Positions 1-12,262 of a stretch of 64,000 nt of DNA are shown here, piece by piece. How positions within the stretch are numbered: the stretch's first letter is position 1; each line of letters opens with the position of its first letter. A program made the position numbers and the translations under genes. The notes beneath the pieces are model-generated. The model had not been told where the DNA came from. It saw only the letters and a list, made by a program, of their open reading frames with translations, and ran no database searches. Source of the stretch: Scatophagus argus (taxonomy: Eukaryota; Chordata; Actinopteri; Scatophagidae); NCBI RefSeq assembly GCF_020382885.2, contig NC_058495.1:21248127-21312126 (forward strand), in the 5' to 3' direction.

Positions 1-168
1 CACCGAAACACGCCAAAATCTTGTGGAAAGCCTTTCCAGAAGAGTGGATGCTGTTATAGCTGCAAAGGAGGGACCAACGCCATACTAATGTCAATGAATT
101 TAGAATGCAATGTCATTAAAGACCATGTTGGTGTAATGATCAGGTGTCCCCATACTTTTGTCTATATT
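1..168 (+). mobile_element. Tc1/mariner-like transposon 3' end, truncated by window edge
   Basis: The first 168 bases match, base for base over long stretches, the reverse complement of 34,191-34,420. Both contain the decayed coding tail of a transposase-like protein and both finish in the same terminus reading CATACTTTTGTCTATAT. The left part lies outside the window. No open frame of useful length survives, so this is a dead copy. Assignment to Tc1/mariner rests on the terminus style and the remnant protein, and is an inference. Confidence 0.6.
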
Positions 169-942
169 GTATATGTTAGGTTTCATCAACATCATTCCTA
201 CAGGAAAGCTCGCAAAACAGCCAGTTAATTTTTGTGCAGCAGTGAAGCAGGGGGGCTAGAATTTGTGCAAGGCTTCATCTTAGCAACAGTCGACTTCCAG
301 CTATTCCTCGTACTTTTAAATGGACGCTACACTACAGAGCCTGGCACAAACACCTCACAGTCTTTATCTCGCGTTTAAGCACAAAGTCTGTAAATGATCA
401 AAACACGTCAGTGTCTTGTTTCAGGTGAAAGTGTGCTCAGTGTGTCTGCAGTTATTAATGTATTACTCATTCTGAGATTTGTTTGGCTAATGTTTAACTT
501 TATTGAGGAGATGAGGTGTAACTTCCTGATATCAAGATGTATTGATAGCTTTAGTCACAAAGGAAGGAGGCCTGTTTCAGCACGTGATCAAAGGATTGTG
601 TTCACACATGAACTACTTCAAGCTGTAGATCACTGATTAGGTTAAATACATTAATTTCTTGTAGTCCAATAGTTTTAAATGTAGGAGTTAAACTTTTTTT
701 TATGTTTTAAAGCCAGCTTTCTTTTATACAACACATTTAAACAAAATAATTCATTGTTACGGTCCATATTTCAAGATACTTGACGTACTAGTTGATGACA
801 GCATATTTCCACAAACATCATAAAAAATGTATTTTCAGTTTTGATACTCAGGCCTACTTTAATGTTCTTCATATTTGCGCTTATTGTAAGCGTATGTCAC
901 AAAATCAACTCATTTTTATGAAGGATTCTTGGTAATTTATTC
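169..942. other. Intergenic, nothing recognised
   Basis: AT-rich non-coding sequence. A short open frame at 394-636 has no recognisable domain and reads like chance. I see no gene or RNA here. Confidence 0.6.
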
Positions 943-1483
943 CAGTGGTGGGATGTAATTCAGTACTTTTACTCAACTACTGTAGTGAAGTACAATTTTG
1001 AGGTATTTGTAGTTGAGTACATTAATTTTTGCTACTTTATCCTTAATATTATCATTATATCATCTTTTTTTCTGTTTTTACTCCACTACATTTACATCTT
1101 TGAATGTCTCCTTTAGGAAGACCAGCAGTCTGGATTATAGACATATTCGGTTTGTAATGAAATAAAACTACAGCAAAGAGCTTAGAAACAAAGACAACTG
1201 ATTGTCACAATGATTGACAAATGAAAAATTTAGTTGATGAAAATAAATGGAATAGTTACTGTATTCCATTTATTTTCATCAACTAAATTTTTCATTTCTA
1301 ACATGGCATGTATTATTTCACATTAATCACCCTTAGCTCTACCTGGACCAGCTAAATAGTTAAATAGTGCTGAATGAATCAAATGATATATAAAATATGA
1401 TGACACTGAAGCCATCCTGCCTTAATACTGTGCATTTAACTACTTTTACTAAACCAATATACTGCGTATGTCTTCTACCACTG
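943..1483. mobile_element. hAT-like non-autonomous DNA transposon (MITE)
   Basis: The element starts CAGTGGTGGGA and ends TTCTACCACTG, an 11-bp terminal inverted repeat with two mismatches. It is flanked by ATTTATTC on the left (935-942) and TTTTATTC on the right (1484-1491), an 8-bp target duplication matching at 7 of 8 positions, as expected of hAT transposition. The left part carries the stretch about acting on 'tacttttactcaa' and 'actccactacattt' that is widespread in teleost genomes. There is no transposase frame, so the copy is non-autonomous. It also contains the long palindrome described separately. Confidence 0.75.
1219..1297. repeat. Perfect 36-bp inverted repeat with 7-bp spacer
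   Basis: Bases 1219-1254 are the exact reverse complement of 1262-1297, with only GTTACTG between them. A transcript from either strand would fold into a 36-bp hairpin. It lies within the hAT-like element at 943-1483. Confidence 0.95.
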
Positions 1484-4066
1484 TTTTATTCATTAAATAA
1501 TCAAGCTGCTTCCTCCTATTAAAAGGCCAATTTCATTAAATGATTGGTTAAGCGCAGTTGATCCCACACTGTGTGGAAAAAAAGTTGATCTCACCTTTGG
1601 CTTTACAGAGCAACGTAATGAGCCCACATTGAATCAAAATACTGCAAGAATTTAAAAATAAACATCGTTGTCACAAAGGTTTTTCATTTAAAGTATGCCA
1701 CAGTATTACATCCACCCTTCACACAGTCCACAATACAAGCTTTTACACAGCAACAGGGTAATAACAGCAGGGCCCTTCAGCGGCTCCTCCTGCAGTGTGC
1801 CAATCCCCCACCCGGCAAACACATCAAGAGGCTCTGCGTTCATCTTGTAAAATGCTGCAGCTGAAGGAAATTGATCTACAAGTAAATACAATGGTGGTAA
1901 TATTGAGAAAATGGTATTTGATTTTAATTGGCTGCTGCAAAGCAACCGCTGGCTGTAATCAAGGAAGCAGTGGGGGATCCACAACACAACAGTCTGCACC
2001 TATTATGCTCGGCTCACTGGAAAACAGAGAAGCTCCGCGTATTCCACTTCACACGTGACAATTAAAAAACTATAGACATGATTTACTTTTTATTTGATGT
2101 TTTAATCTCTGAGGAAAGTGTCAGTTTTTTTTGCTAACTTGCCGCAGGGATGCTGCCTGTGATGAGCAGCAGCTGTAACACTAGCAGGACTCAGCCACCA
2201 GAGAGAGCCCTGTCCTCAGCTAAATGTGCTTCCTGTTTTATTTTGCTCAGTGTGCCTTGCTTCAAGTGTTGGAATATACCTGTGATGTATTGTTGAGAAT
2301 AAAACAGCACCCTCTCAGTGTTTTTCAAGGGAAAGACTTTGCTGAATTATCACGATTTGACCAAAATTTTAGATTTATATGTTATAGATTCATTCTGATG
2401 GTCCTGTCCCACTGTAAAATGTTTTCAGGTTTCAGGAGGACAGATTTATAAAACTTACAATCAATTTTGATCTTAAATATGACTTTAAGCAGTAAGCCCA
2501 ATATTAGTAGTTATTTTTAAAACCTCTCTTTGAAGTGGAAACGATCTTGTCTTTAAGCAAAGTGCAGACTTGACTTGTTGTTGTTCCTTTCAGTTATGTA
2601 GGAGTACTGCATTTTGGGATTCTGGTGAACCTTGACTGAGGTTCAAGTGAAATCTGACAGGACTTGTAAATTAAAGGCGGGAAGAATTAGCAGTTGTTGT
2701 TTTTGGATGCATATCACTTAAATGTTTTCATTATCAGTTCTTAAGCAGGACCATTTATTTTTCTTTCTGCCTCACCTCGTCTGCTGCGGCAGTGACACTC
2801 TCACAAACAACACGCTTGGCTTTGTTTGCTCACTATTCAGTCCACCGAATGATACATGTTGCCTGGCTTCAATCTCCAACACCATCGCTGTGACCTCATC
2901 TTTAAAAAAGTCAGATTTTCTCTCTGGTATTCCTGACTAAACCCTTGTTTGTGCTGGCTTTACATAAGGCAGGAAATCACAAGGCAGGTGCTGATTTATT
3001 ATTATTTACAGATCACATGTATGTTAGTTACTAAAGTGATTCTTGGAACCAACTTGAGGAAGGTTTTTTAAGGTCAGCATCTTTTATGAATTGAACGTAA
3101 GAACTTTTTAAAAAACATTTTTATAAATGAGGCCGCTGGTCACTTTGTAATTGTGGCAGAAGAGCACCTCCTGCTGCATGCAGAGTGAAGTTCCTGTGGA
3201 TGTCAACATTTCTGACAGAAGGTGTAACATGATATCCTACAGATATCATGTCAAGGCCTAATCCGGTTAGTCACTATGTGCATAACGAAACCTCACACCC
3301 ATCCATGTGTGAAATAGCATTTTTATCCAAGGGACAACAATAATGGCCTTTTGTTTTAGGAAGTCAAAGAACACGAATGTCAAAGAAATGGAAATGTGAG
3401 TTTCTATGCAAAAACTGTAATATATTCATACATTTGTATACATTATTATGTTTGTTTCTTTTGAAATTTTAAAATTTTTTTTTGTTTGTCTGAAATGTAT
3501 GTTTGAAGGCCAGGGGTTGTGGGTGATATGACTGCAGTATTTTACACTAACAGCCCCTCAGAGTCCCACAGGACAGAATACATCAGGATGATGCAGACAG
3601 ACAGCACTCACTCGTCATACAATTGATTATTGGATTTGTATCCATCACCGAGTACATTTATGTAAGCTTCCTCTGTGCCTGGGTGTGAATGCACAGGCCG
3701 GACTTCTCTCTGTGACACAATGTAATTTGTTATGGCGCATTATCCTATAAACTGAGCAAACAGTGGGTTTTGTGTGAAATGTTCAGACTTTTGGCTCTGG
3801 ATCCTGGAAATAACAAACATCAAGTTTGGCTCCTGACACCGACTGACAGAGTCAAACGGCTCTCCTGGTGCTGGACATAAACCTTTTAATTACTGCAAAC
3901 ATGGCTGATGAGTTTGAAGCTTGATTACTTGGCCTTCATTAGTCAGATTGTGAGCTATAGTGACTCCCAGAGGTGCAATTTGGCATCTCTAAACACTGCC
4001 AGCCTCTATGCTTAGCAATTTACCCAAACATTTACCCTACAGTACACCCAAACAGGTGCATGCAGC

Positions 4067-4081
4067 CACACACACACACAC

Positions 4082-4144
<63 letters not shown>
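4067..4144. repeat. (CA)n microsatellite
   Basis: About 39 CA units with one CG interruption near 4085. It is typical of teleost intergenic DNA. Confidence 0.97.
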
Positions 4145-4147
<3 letters not shown>

Positions 4148-5349
4148 TCCTGTACACTTTGTATCATCAGCTAGAACAAGCAGGGCCAGATGTAGAAATT
4201 TCGGTCAGTTCTTTAATTCGGGGGAAATAACCTGACTACAAGAAAACTCTGATAAAATGTGCTTAGTGCTGTTGAACTATCATAATGACTTAGTGTTTAC
4301 TGTGCCATCTTGGCCTTGTTTTCCATCAGGGCGGCCGGGGGTTGTCACTACACCGAGGAGGGAGCGTTCTTGCCTCAGGCCACAACACACTGATAATGAA
4401 TGTTCAGCTCATTGGAAAAATAAAGTGTCTGAATTGTGTGGTCAGGATCTGGCCGTTGTTTGGGTGTGTGAGTCAGACGCAGTGACATGCGCAGATGTTC
4501 AGTTTGCGCAACAGTCAGTCACTTCCTGCGCTGTAATGCTGATGCCAGGCCGCAGTTTGGCTAATGCAGGTGGAAGGTATTGTTGATAAGCTCTTTGTGC
4601 TAAACTGCATGTGGAGCTTCAACACGCTGTCCGGCAGCAGCCTTGCCGCTATTTTTAGACGGGTACAGCTGCTCCTTTGCACCCAGCAGTCATTCACCGG
4701 AGATTTATGGAACGAGCCCTTGAGAAACAGCTGTAGTGTCTTGCCACTTGCTGGCCCAAGCAGAGCAAGCTGAGGGCAATTAAGAATTATATTTATTCAG
4801 CTCACTTACTTTGTTGTTTTTCTTTATTTTGTTTAGGGCTAATTGTAGTTATCAACGGGTGGGTTGCCTCATGCAGCTGAATGTTGAAGCCACAAATCTG
4901 GAGCGTCCGGTGCTGCAGCGATGAGTCAGGCCCTGGTCACAACGACACTTTGGTCCAGTGCAAGTTCAACACTTGTGGTGTACTGCCACGCACACACACA
5001 CACACACAGCACCATGTGTCCCGGCATGTTAGCTCAGCATACTGTCCTATAACTTGAAAAATAACAACATATTTTGTTCCTGATGACTCTTTACTCAGAA
5101 AAGACTCCCAGGACTTTATGTTTTGTGCAAAAACAAACAAACAAACAAACAAAAAACCCAGATTCCTTTTTGTTCATTTTCTGCCTTATTGTTCCCTTGA
5201 TACTGTATCTGCAGTTTCGACAGTTCAGTCCACCGCAGCCTCCGTCTGACCAGGACTGTCACATGATTGTAGTCATGTAAATTAGCAGGAAACTGCTGTG
5301 GAGCTACAGTAGACAGAGAAATTGGCCTGCTGGTATGGCTGCCTTTATA

Positions 5350-5372
5350 TGTGTGTGTGTGTGTGTGTGTGT
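5350..5372. repeat. (GT)n microsatellite
   Basis: About 11 uninterrupted GT units. Confidence 0.95.
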
Positions 5373-6229
5373 TGGGGATGGGCACTAAACATGCAGCCCC
5401 CTTAACCACACTATAGCAGCACAGCTTAGGTTTAGCTTATCGCTGTCAGTTTGTTGTCTCCATTATTCAAAAGGACACCTTATCAGCCGAGGCGACTCGA
5501 ATTAGCCTTCTCCACTGTGTGCTGCACACAGTGATGTTTTGCACTGATCCACGTTAACTCTGGTGTCTATTTCAGCAGCTCTCTATCCATTTATTGATGC
5601 ATGTCTTCCATTGATCCCAGCATTGATTTGCCATGCAATCCATTACCCATCTGTCTGTTTCAGCAGGCTTTTAAATGATTCGTCAGATTGAGCTATTAAC
5701 GGGAGTAGTAGTGAAGTTCAAAGGTTGGTGATACGTTCAGGAAGAGAGGGGGGACTCTGTGTGTGTCTGTGTGTTTTGGGGGTACAGGTGTTGTTGTATG
5801 CTACACAGGGATATTCACACAATTGTACTAAGCCGGAATATCATCTAAAATTAAATCTGAACTCACAATATGCGGGGCTAGTTATTCAACCTCAACAGTA
5901 TCAAAAACTTTCAATAACCACTTTGTTCAAGTGAATTTAATTCTACTTAGGTTTACTGTCTTTCTGTTCTCTATAGTTATATTGTCTTATGTTCTGTATA
6001 CTTAAAAAAATAAAGCCCATAGACTAATAAACCAGTTAATCAGAAACAAAACTGGCCTCAAACATCTACTCAGATTCATAATAGTGATAGTGATTTTATT
6101 TTGTCAGTGTTTGTGTTTATACAAAATTTCTGATAAAGTGGCTTCTTTTTTTTATATAACATAAAGGATTTCATAGAAAATTGTACATTACATTTGTCAA
6201 AGTTAAGTCTGAGAAGGTTAATTTCCTCT

Positions 6230-6420
6230 CTTGTCTGTCCGTTAAATGTGAAGCCACAGCCGGGAGAAGGTTAGCTTGGCTTAGCGTGAAGATGCTAAAG
6301 CTAAACAGCCAGCTTGACTCTTTATCAAAACACACATACCAACACCTCTAAAGCTCACTAATTAATATGTTATATCTTGTTTGTTTGACCCAAAGGTAAA
6401 CTGAAATATGCCAGTAACAA
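6230..6420. repeat. Teleost dispersed repeat fragment
   Basis: Contains the run 'accaacacctctaaagctc' followed by 'actaattaa', together with gttagcttggctta-type sequence. I recognise these from a very common dispersed family in percomorph genomes. A related tail seems to occur at about 12,100-12,262. The family name and boundaries are uncertain. Confidence 0.5.
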
Positions 6421-7601
6421 TGTTTAGTTTCTTTAAACTCTTAAACAGATTTCCTAAAACCTTCTCAGAATTGGATAAACTTAAAATTGCTTTACTGAAA
6501 AGTTGACATTTTGGAGTTTTGTGATATTAAGCAATAACACACCACTCACACAGCACTCCCTTAAAGTCCTGTGAATGTATTTTAAAAGGAATTTTTTTGG
6601 AGAGTATTTTTTGATGTTTCGTTCTTTTTTGAATTATAGTCTGGGCTTAATCTTTAATCTTCCTGTAAAACCACACTTTGAGGAAACAAAGGAAATGCCA
6701 CCAGCCAAACATAGATGTGGGGGTTTCCTGATTGAGATGCAAGATGGATTCATATATATTCATGAATTCAGTCAGAAAAGTCAAACGGAGGCAGTATGAT
6801 AATCTTGCAGTAATTGCATTTTTCCCTCCAACTGTTTTTGGCAGAGCTGAGAGCCACATCCTGAGACATGTGACGGGGGATGCAGTCTTGAGTGTCACAG
6901 TGGTGAACGGTGGATACACTCTGACCCTGTACCTAAGGCCAGTCAATCCACAACGGGGTCAAGTGGTGGTTATGCCAAATCCATTGGATTCATGGGTAAT
7001 GGGATGACTATCATTAGTCCTTGGATGGTCAATTATATGTTTAATTAAGCAAGACAGACATCAGATAATTGAACTATTGACTGGTCTCTCCGAGTCTCAT
7101 CTGTCTTCTGATTCAGGACCGCGTAGCTGAAGTCAGATTTGTTTGCAGGCACAAGATCCTGATGAGAGTCCTGTCATTTCGTCCACAGATTCATTTGATG
7201 TCCTGACCTCTGACTGAAGAACTTTTCTGACTGCGCCCTCTTTCTCTTCCAGGCCTCGGGAACCCATTATAATTTCACACAAAAAAGAAAAAAAAAAAGA
7301 GAAACATCCAAAAGGACCATATTTCAAACTATCAAGCATTTTTTTCATACTTGTCAGTCTGCTGGATACATGTCAGCAGCCGTCTGAAAAGTGCTGACAC
7401 TGCTGCCCTCCTGTCCGGCAGCCCGCTCCCTCTGTGTGAACTTGGATTTAGCTCAAGGGTATAGCCACCCTGCTAATGTGATGTAGCTCCAAGAAAGAAA
7501 CAAATTGGCCTGACGTCTCATACACTGCCTTGTCTTGATTGTGTGATGGCTTCTACTGCTAATGTGCTACGATGGGTAGACCTGCACAGGGAGGGAGATG
7601 G

Positions 7602-7613
7602 GTGTGTGTGTGC

Positions 7614-7654
<41 letters not shown>
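7602..7654. repeat. (GT)n(GA)n compound microsatellite
   Basis: About 14 GT units with one GC interruption run directly into about 12 AG units. Confidence 0.95.
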
Positions 7655-9805
7655 GGGAGAGAGGGAGGATGGGGGAAGGGCCTCAGTCTGCAAGATCAGC
7701 ACAAGTGGAATTGCATTGATTCAGTTAACTGCAGAGTTGGAGCGTGATGTGGAATTGTGTTTATCAAGGGTGGAGTTTACACCACAGACTCCATTTTGAT
7801 CTTATTTTCCACCTTGCATTCATAATCAGTCCCTGCTCTCTTACTTTCAGCTGTAACATATCAGATCACCATCATACATACAGCTTAGCCCCACCTGGAG
7901 TTTCATATGTTCAGCAAAACAGACAGATATGTGCTTCTTACTGATTTAATGTCTTGGTTTAAATGGCTGCATAATGTATTTTCCAAGTGTCTTTCGTACC
8001 GACGGCGTAACTAGAAATGCTCGCACAGCTCAGATGTGACGATACTGGCGGACGCACACTGTAAACATCATCATAATCCGTATTAATCTACAAGATCAGA
8101 AGTAAACAACTGACATCGTGTTCTGTAAATCACCAGGAAAAGTGCCGGATATTCCAAGTAAACACCGACTTGTGGTTTATATTCAAACTGGAGCCACTGG
8201 CCCAGAAACGGCATCTGCTGAATCTTAACAAACTGCTAAATAAATCTCAAACATTGTATTAATTATGGGGAATAAAAACACAGAACTGCAGCTTTGTAAT
8301 TGGCTGTTTCTTATGGATGAGGAGTGTTTGGTGGTTGAAAATACACAGACAATATAAAATGTGATGCATTTATTATACTGAAAGTAGTAGTAAATTATAT
8401 AATCTTAAACTAAATGATATGCCCATATTATAAAATTGTTTCACATCTGATAAGATTAGAAAATATGTTTTAAAAGAAAACCATATGGGTGGTGTTTTAC
8501 GTGTTTACTTGCAGTCTGTCCATGTTTTTGGCATTCAGGAAGGATACACGTATTGTAAATGAATAAGGCTCTTTGTTAAACATACATTTAAAAATGGGCA
8601 CGTCGCAGATGTATTATTTTCTTTTCTCCTTTTCCTCTCTTCCCCTCTCTTTCCTCTCCTCATTTCTCCGTCTAGCTGTAGGGAATTTGTCTCTAAGGGT
8701 TTATCATGACTGCCTCATATTTCCCCCTGCTAGTTTGTCATTCTGCTGATCCAGACGCTTTTTCATATTTCAGTATTCTTATCATCCAGTGGCAGTAAGA
8801 TGATCCATTTCACTTATTTCTTAGAAGTGTGACTGTAGCTTAAGTCAATATCTACTGAATGAATTCAGTGAATGGAGGGTTAGCTGAGGAAGGGCAGCTA
8901 GTTAGTGGCTGCAGTGGTGGTGGCGGTGGTGCTACTGGTGGTGCAGGACCCTTTTTTATCCAGAGTCAGCAAGGGTAAAATGTCAAGCATTTCTTAGGGA
9001 AGCAGCTCTGTAGGATTTCATTCGAAGCTTTAATCTTAATTGAGAGCATCGCACATTGATATTCCATAGGCCTCTTTGCCCTTCGCCTCTCAGCTACTTT
9101 CATTTAGAGGACAGCCGTGCTGCACTAGAGCATGGGGAATGCTTTGTCAGACAGCCAAGAGGCCAAAGGCAAGGTCAACCTCTCTTTGTGACGGTGGCTC
9201 ACTATGAAGTGAAGGCATCACCTTTTTGATGATGTCAATACTTTCATGAAACATTTCTAAATCTTCAGAAAATGAAACTGACTGAAATTCTGACCTCATA
9301 TTGGCATGAAATATTATAGAGGACTCATATTTTAGTTTATTAGGTGTAAAGTTCCTGATTTGTGGATCTAAAGAAGCCACCTTTTTTTTTCCCAAAGGCT
9401 AAACAGGATCATTATTTCACGCAGTGTGGACTAAAGGAAGATATTTGCATATTTAGCAATGAGAGTCCACAGCAGCTGCAGAGATCATTCAATCATGCCT
9501 AAGATCATCTGATAAAAATCGTTTGACTCTAAATACGATCTGTGCCAAGCCTGTATTTAGGAAAGCTCCCAGTTTAGTCTTCTGTATTGCACAATGGGTA
9601 CAGTAGCATCCCCTAATCCTCAAAGAAAGGGGAAGGGCTAACTGGCCTGGCAGATGCAGCGATAAGGCCCATGTCGTCAGGTAAGGTGAGGAGAGGAGGA
9701 AGGTGTGGGACGGCAACGCTCTTCCCACTCCTGTGGGAAGACTCGTCATGCCACCTTTCCACAAGTGATGAAAACAGATGGAAATAAAAGACTCCGTCTC
9801 TCTGT

Positions 9806-9807
<2 letters not shown>

Positions 9808-9845
<38 letters not shown>
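9808..9845. repeat. (CA)n microsatellite
   Basis: About 19 CA units. Confidence 0.95.
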
Positions 9846-9848
<3 letters not shown>

Positions 9849-11539
9849 CGTTTACAGACGAGTGCACAGCCCCTATCCCTGGGACTGAGGACCGAGCTCG
9901 CCTCCATTTCTCATACTCCTGCCTCAGCCTACTGCTGACACAGATGTAGTGTGAAGAGATAGCAGCACAGATAGGTGTGCACATGCATGTCAAAGAGGCC
10001 CCGAGGGGGTAAGCAGGTCTGGAAACACAAAGGGTGAAGGTCTAACATATGATCCATCTGCCACACTTTTCTCGTAAATCTCAGATATTTTATGTGACTC
10101 TTTAAACTGATTTGGGAAGCACTGTTCAAGATAACAAGTTTAAGTCTCCACAGCAAACACAAGTGTTTCTTCTGCTGATGAAACACTGAATCAGGATTAA
10201 GGGATTAGCCCTTCAAAGATTTGTTTTACTAGCACATACTATGAATAACAGGTTCCTATGGAGGGACTGCAGCTTCTGACAGATTTATCAGGTGATCAGG
10301 GCTTGATAAAGCTTCAGAGAAACTGCTCCTATTTCAAAGTATTCTTCTCCAGTTGTGTGGGAAAACCCAGCACTCCTGCTTTCCACTCCTTCCACCAATC
10401 AACCGCGGCAGCCTTCACTAAACACCTCAGCTGGCACTGATGAATCAACACAGCTAGCCTCTGGATCTATTCAGACAACAAAGCAACTGAACTCCTCAGA
10501 AGGACATTGTGAAAGAACCTCTGAGAAGAGGGTTCACTTTATCATCTGATCAATAAAATCTATCCAAACCAGGCAGTGATACTTTACTCTTTCCAACATG
10601 TAACCTACTTTATAACACATCAGAAGAGGTGAGAACATCGTCCAGAATATGTATTTTATTCCCATTTTAAATCGTTAAAAGGTTACTGTTGGGAAATATT
10701 TGCTTCACTGAAGATTACAAAATCATCATCTTAAAATATTAGCGATTGTATCATATTGATGCTGGTAGTTTTATTTTGGGAAACTTTGCAAAGAAGGGCG
10801 GTTTCAATTTTTTGTGTGGAAAGAGGATGCTCGGGGTCCACACATGAGTCAAGGCTGTTCCTCTCCTCGGGATTTAAATATAGCCACACTCGCCATTACT
10901 GCTGTCACTCACAGACTTATAGTGACCTTTTGACCGTGCCTGTACAAAAGAGACTTGAGGCTGACATACTCACTCCAAATGTTTTACACCAGAGGAGAGA
11001 AAGAGAGACAGAGACAACATTTTAAGATTGCTTTTTGTCTGGGCTTTGATGTTATCAGTCCGCCGGTTTGATAGATTTAGTTTTCTCTCATTTGGCTAAG
11101 GTTTCGTCTGTGTTCCACAAGGCAGAGTGACTGCACGGGAGGGAGGCAGATGAGGGGTTCCCATAACAATCGGAGAGCTGAATGTTTCTCAACACCTGAT
11201 GTGCAGGCTGAGGTCAGAGTTTGTTGGGTTACAGCTCGGAGGCCACCTACTTGTGTCGTTGTTGTTGTCGTTCAGCTTGGACATGTTTAGTGCTGCAGGC
11301 TATTGTTCAGCCACGTGTGGGCGGTGTGTTCCTTTAATCATTTCACTTTCTCTTCTCTTCTCTTAGGTCTTGTAAACGCTAAAGCCTTGCCATGTCAGTT
11401 AACAGTCGACTTTATCTCATGATAAATAATTGAATGCAGGTAAATTTTGCACATACATTTATGCGAATCCTCCTGACTTTTCCTCTAGTGCCAGAAATCT
11501 TAACATCTTAAAATGCCTTAACATCTGTGTGACAGACTG

Positions 11540-11800
11540 TCATGAAATTTCACATCACATTCAGGATCAACTTTAAGATTTCTGGTGACATGTCGGCAAC
11601 ATCATTATGTTGAATTTTAATCTGTCTCTAAACTAAGATGGTAGACTTGCTTATTATTTAATTGTCCCTGTGAGCATGTTAGCATGCTGATGTTTTTTTA
11701 GCTCAAAGCACTCCTTTATCTTACTGGTGCTTAGGACAACTTTACAGAGCTTCCAGCATGGCTCCAAACTTTTGGTGATAAGACGAAAATTACCTCTAAC
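11540..11800. repeat. Teleost dispersed repeat fragment
   Basis: Carries 'gagcatgttagcatgctgat' and 'agctcaaagcac', hallmarks of a common teleost dispersed repeat. Boundaries are approximate and the superfamily is not determined. Confidence 0.5.
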
Positions 11801-11947
11801 TCTGCAGATCTCCTCAGCTCTACAAAACCTCTTAGCAACTTTCCACGCCTGTTTTTAACCAAATAGAAAAGGTCGACTTATTGTCCACTACCTGCTCAAC
11901 ACCAAACACGCTGGAGAACATGGCATGGAGCCATTAGAACAGCCATT

Positions 11948-11974
11948 AGAAGAAGAAGAAGAAGAAGAAGAAGA
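11948..11974. repeat. (GAA)n microsatellite
   Basis: Nine GAA/AAG units. Confidence 0.95.
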
Positions 11975-12099
11975 CTGATTTCACTCGTCACTGTGAGGTT
12001 TACGGTAAGCTTCAGGAAGTCACTGGTGCAAAAAAAAAAGAAAAAGTCCCCAAGGAAAAAAAAAACACAACTTCATACTTTGGTTTTTGTACCATTTAA

Positions 12100-12262
12100 A
12101 CAAACAAGACACAATGTGTTCATCAGTGAGCTTTGGACGTCCTGTTAGGTGGATGTTACCTTTGAACAGAGACAGACTAGCTTTTTCTTCTGTGTCCAGT
12201 CTATATACCAAGCTAAGCTATTTGGCTGTAGCTCCCCAAAAAGTCAAACTAACCCTTTAAAA
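12100..12262. repeat. Teleost dispersed repeat tail
   Basis: Contains 'ccagtctatataccaagcta' and a 3' end reading 'aaagtcaaactaaccctt'. This resembles the tail of the repeat family at 6230-6420. Recognition is from memory of teleost repeats only. Confidence 0.4.

Larger units (their letters stand above)
1484..6229. other. Intergenic, microsatellites only
   Basis: No gene could be supported. The interval holds a long CA tract (4067-4144), a short CA tract (about 4989-5008), an AAAC-type tract near 5132-5155 and a GT tract (5350-5372). Open frames over the CA tracts are repeat artefacts. It may hold long-range regulatory DNA for the Maf gene to the right, but that cannot be judged from one sequence. 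Confidence 0.5.
6421..11539. other. Intergenic, microsatellites only
   Basis: No coding exon with convincing splice sites or protein similarity was found on either strand. The stretch holds a GT/GA compound microsatellite (7602-7654) and a CA tract (9808-9845). A GGT/GGC-rich patch near 8910-8942 is low complexity. Confidence 0.5.

Noticed and set aside
3973-4235. Open frames across the CA repeat (His-Thr runs)
   Set aside because: They are translations of a dinucleotide microsatellite and have no other coding evidence.
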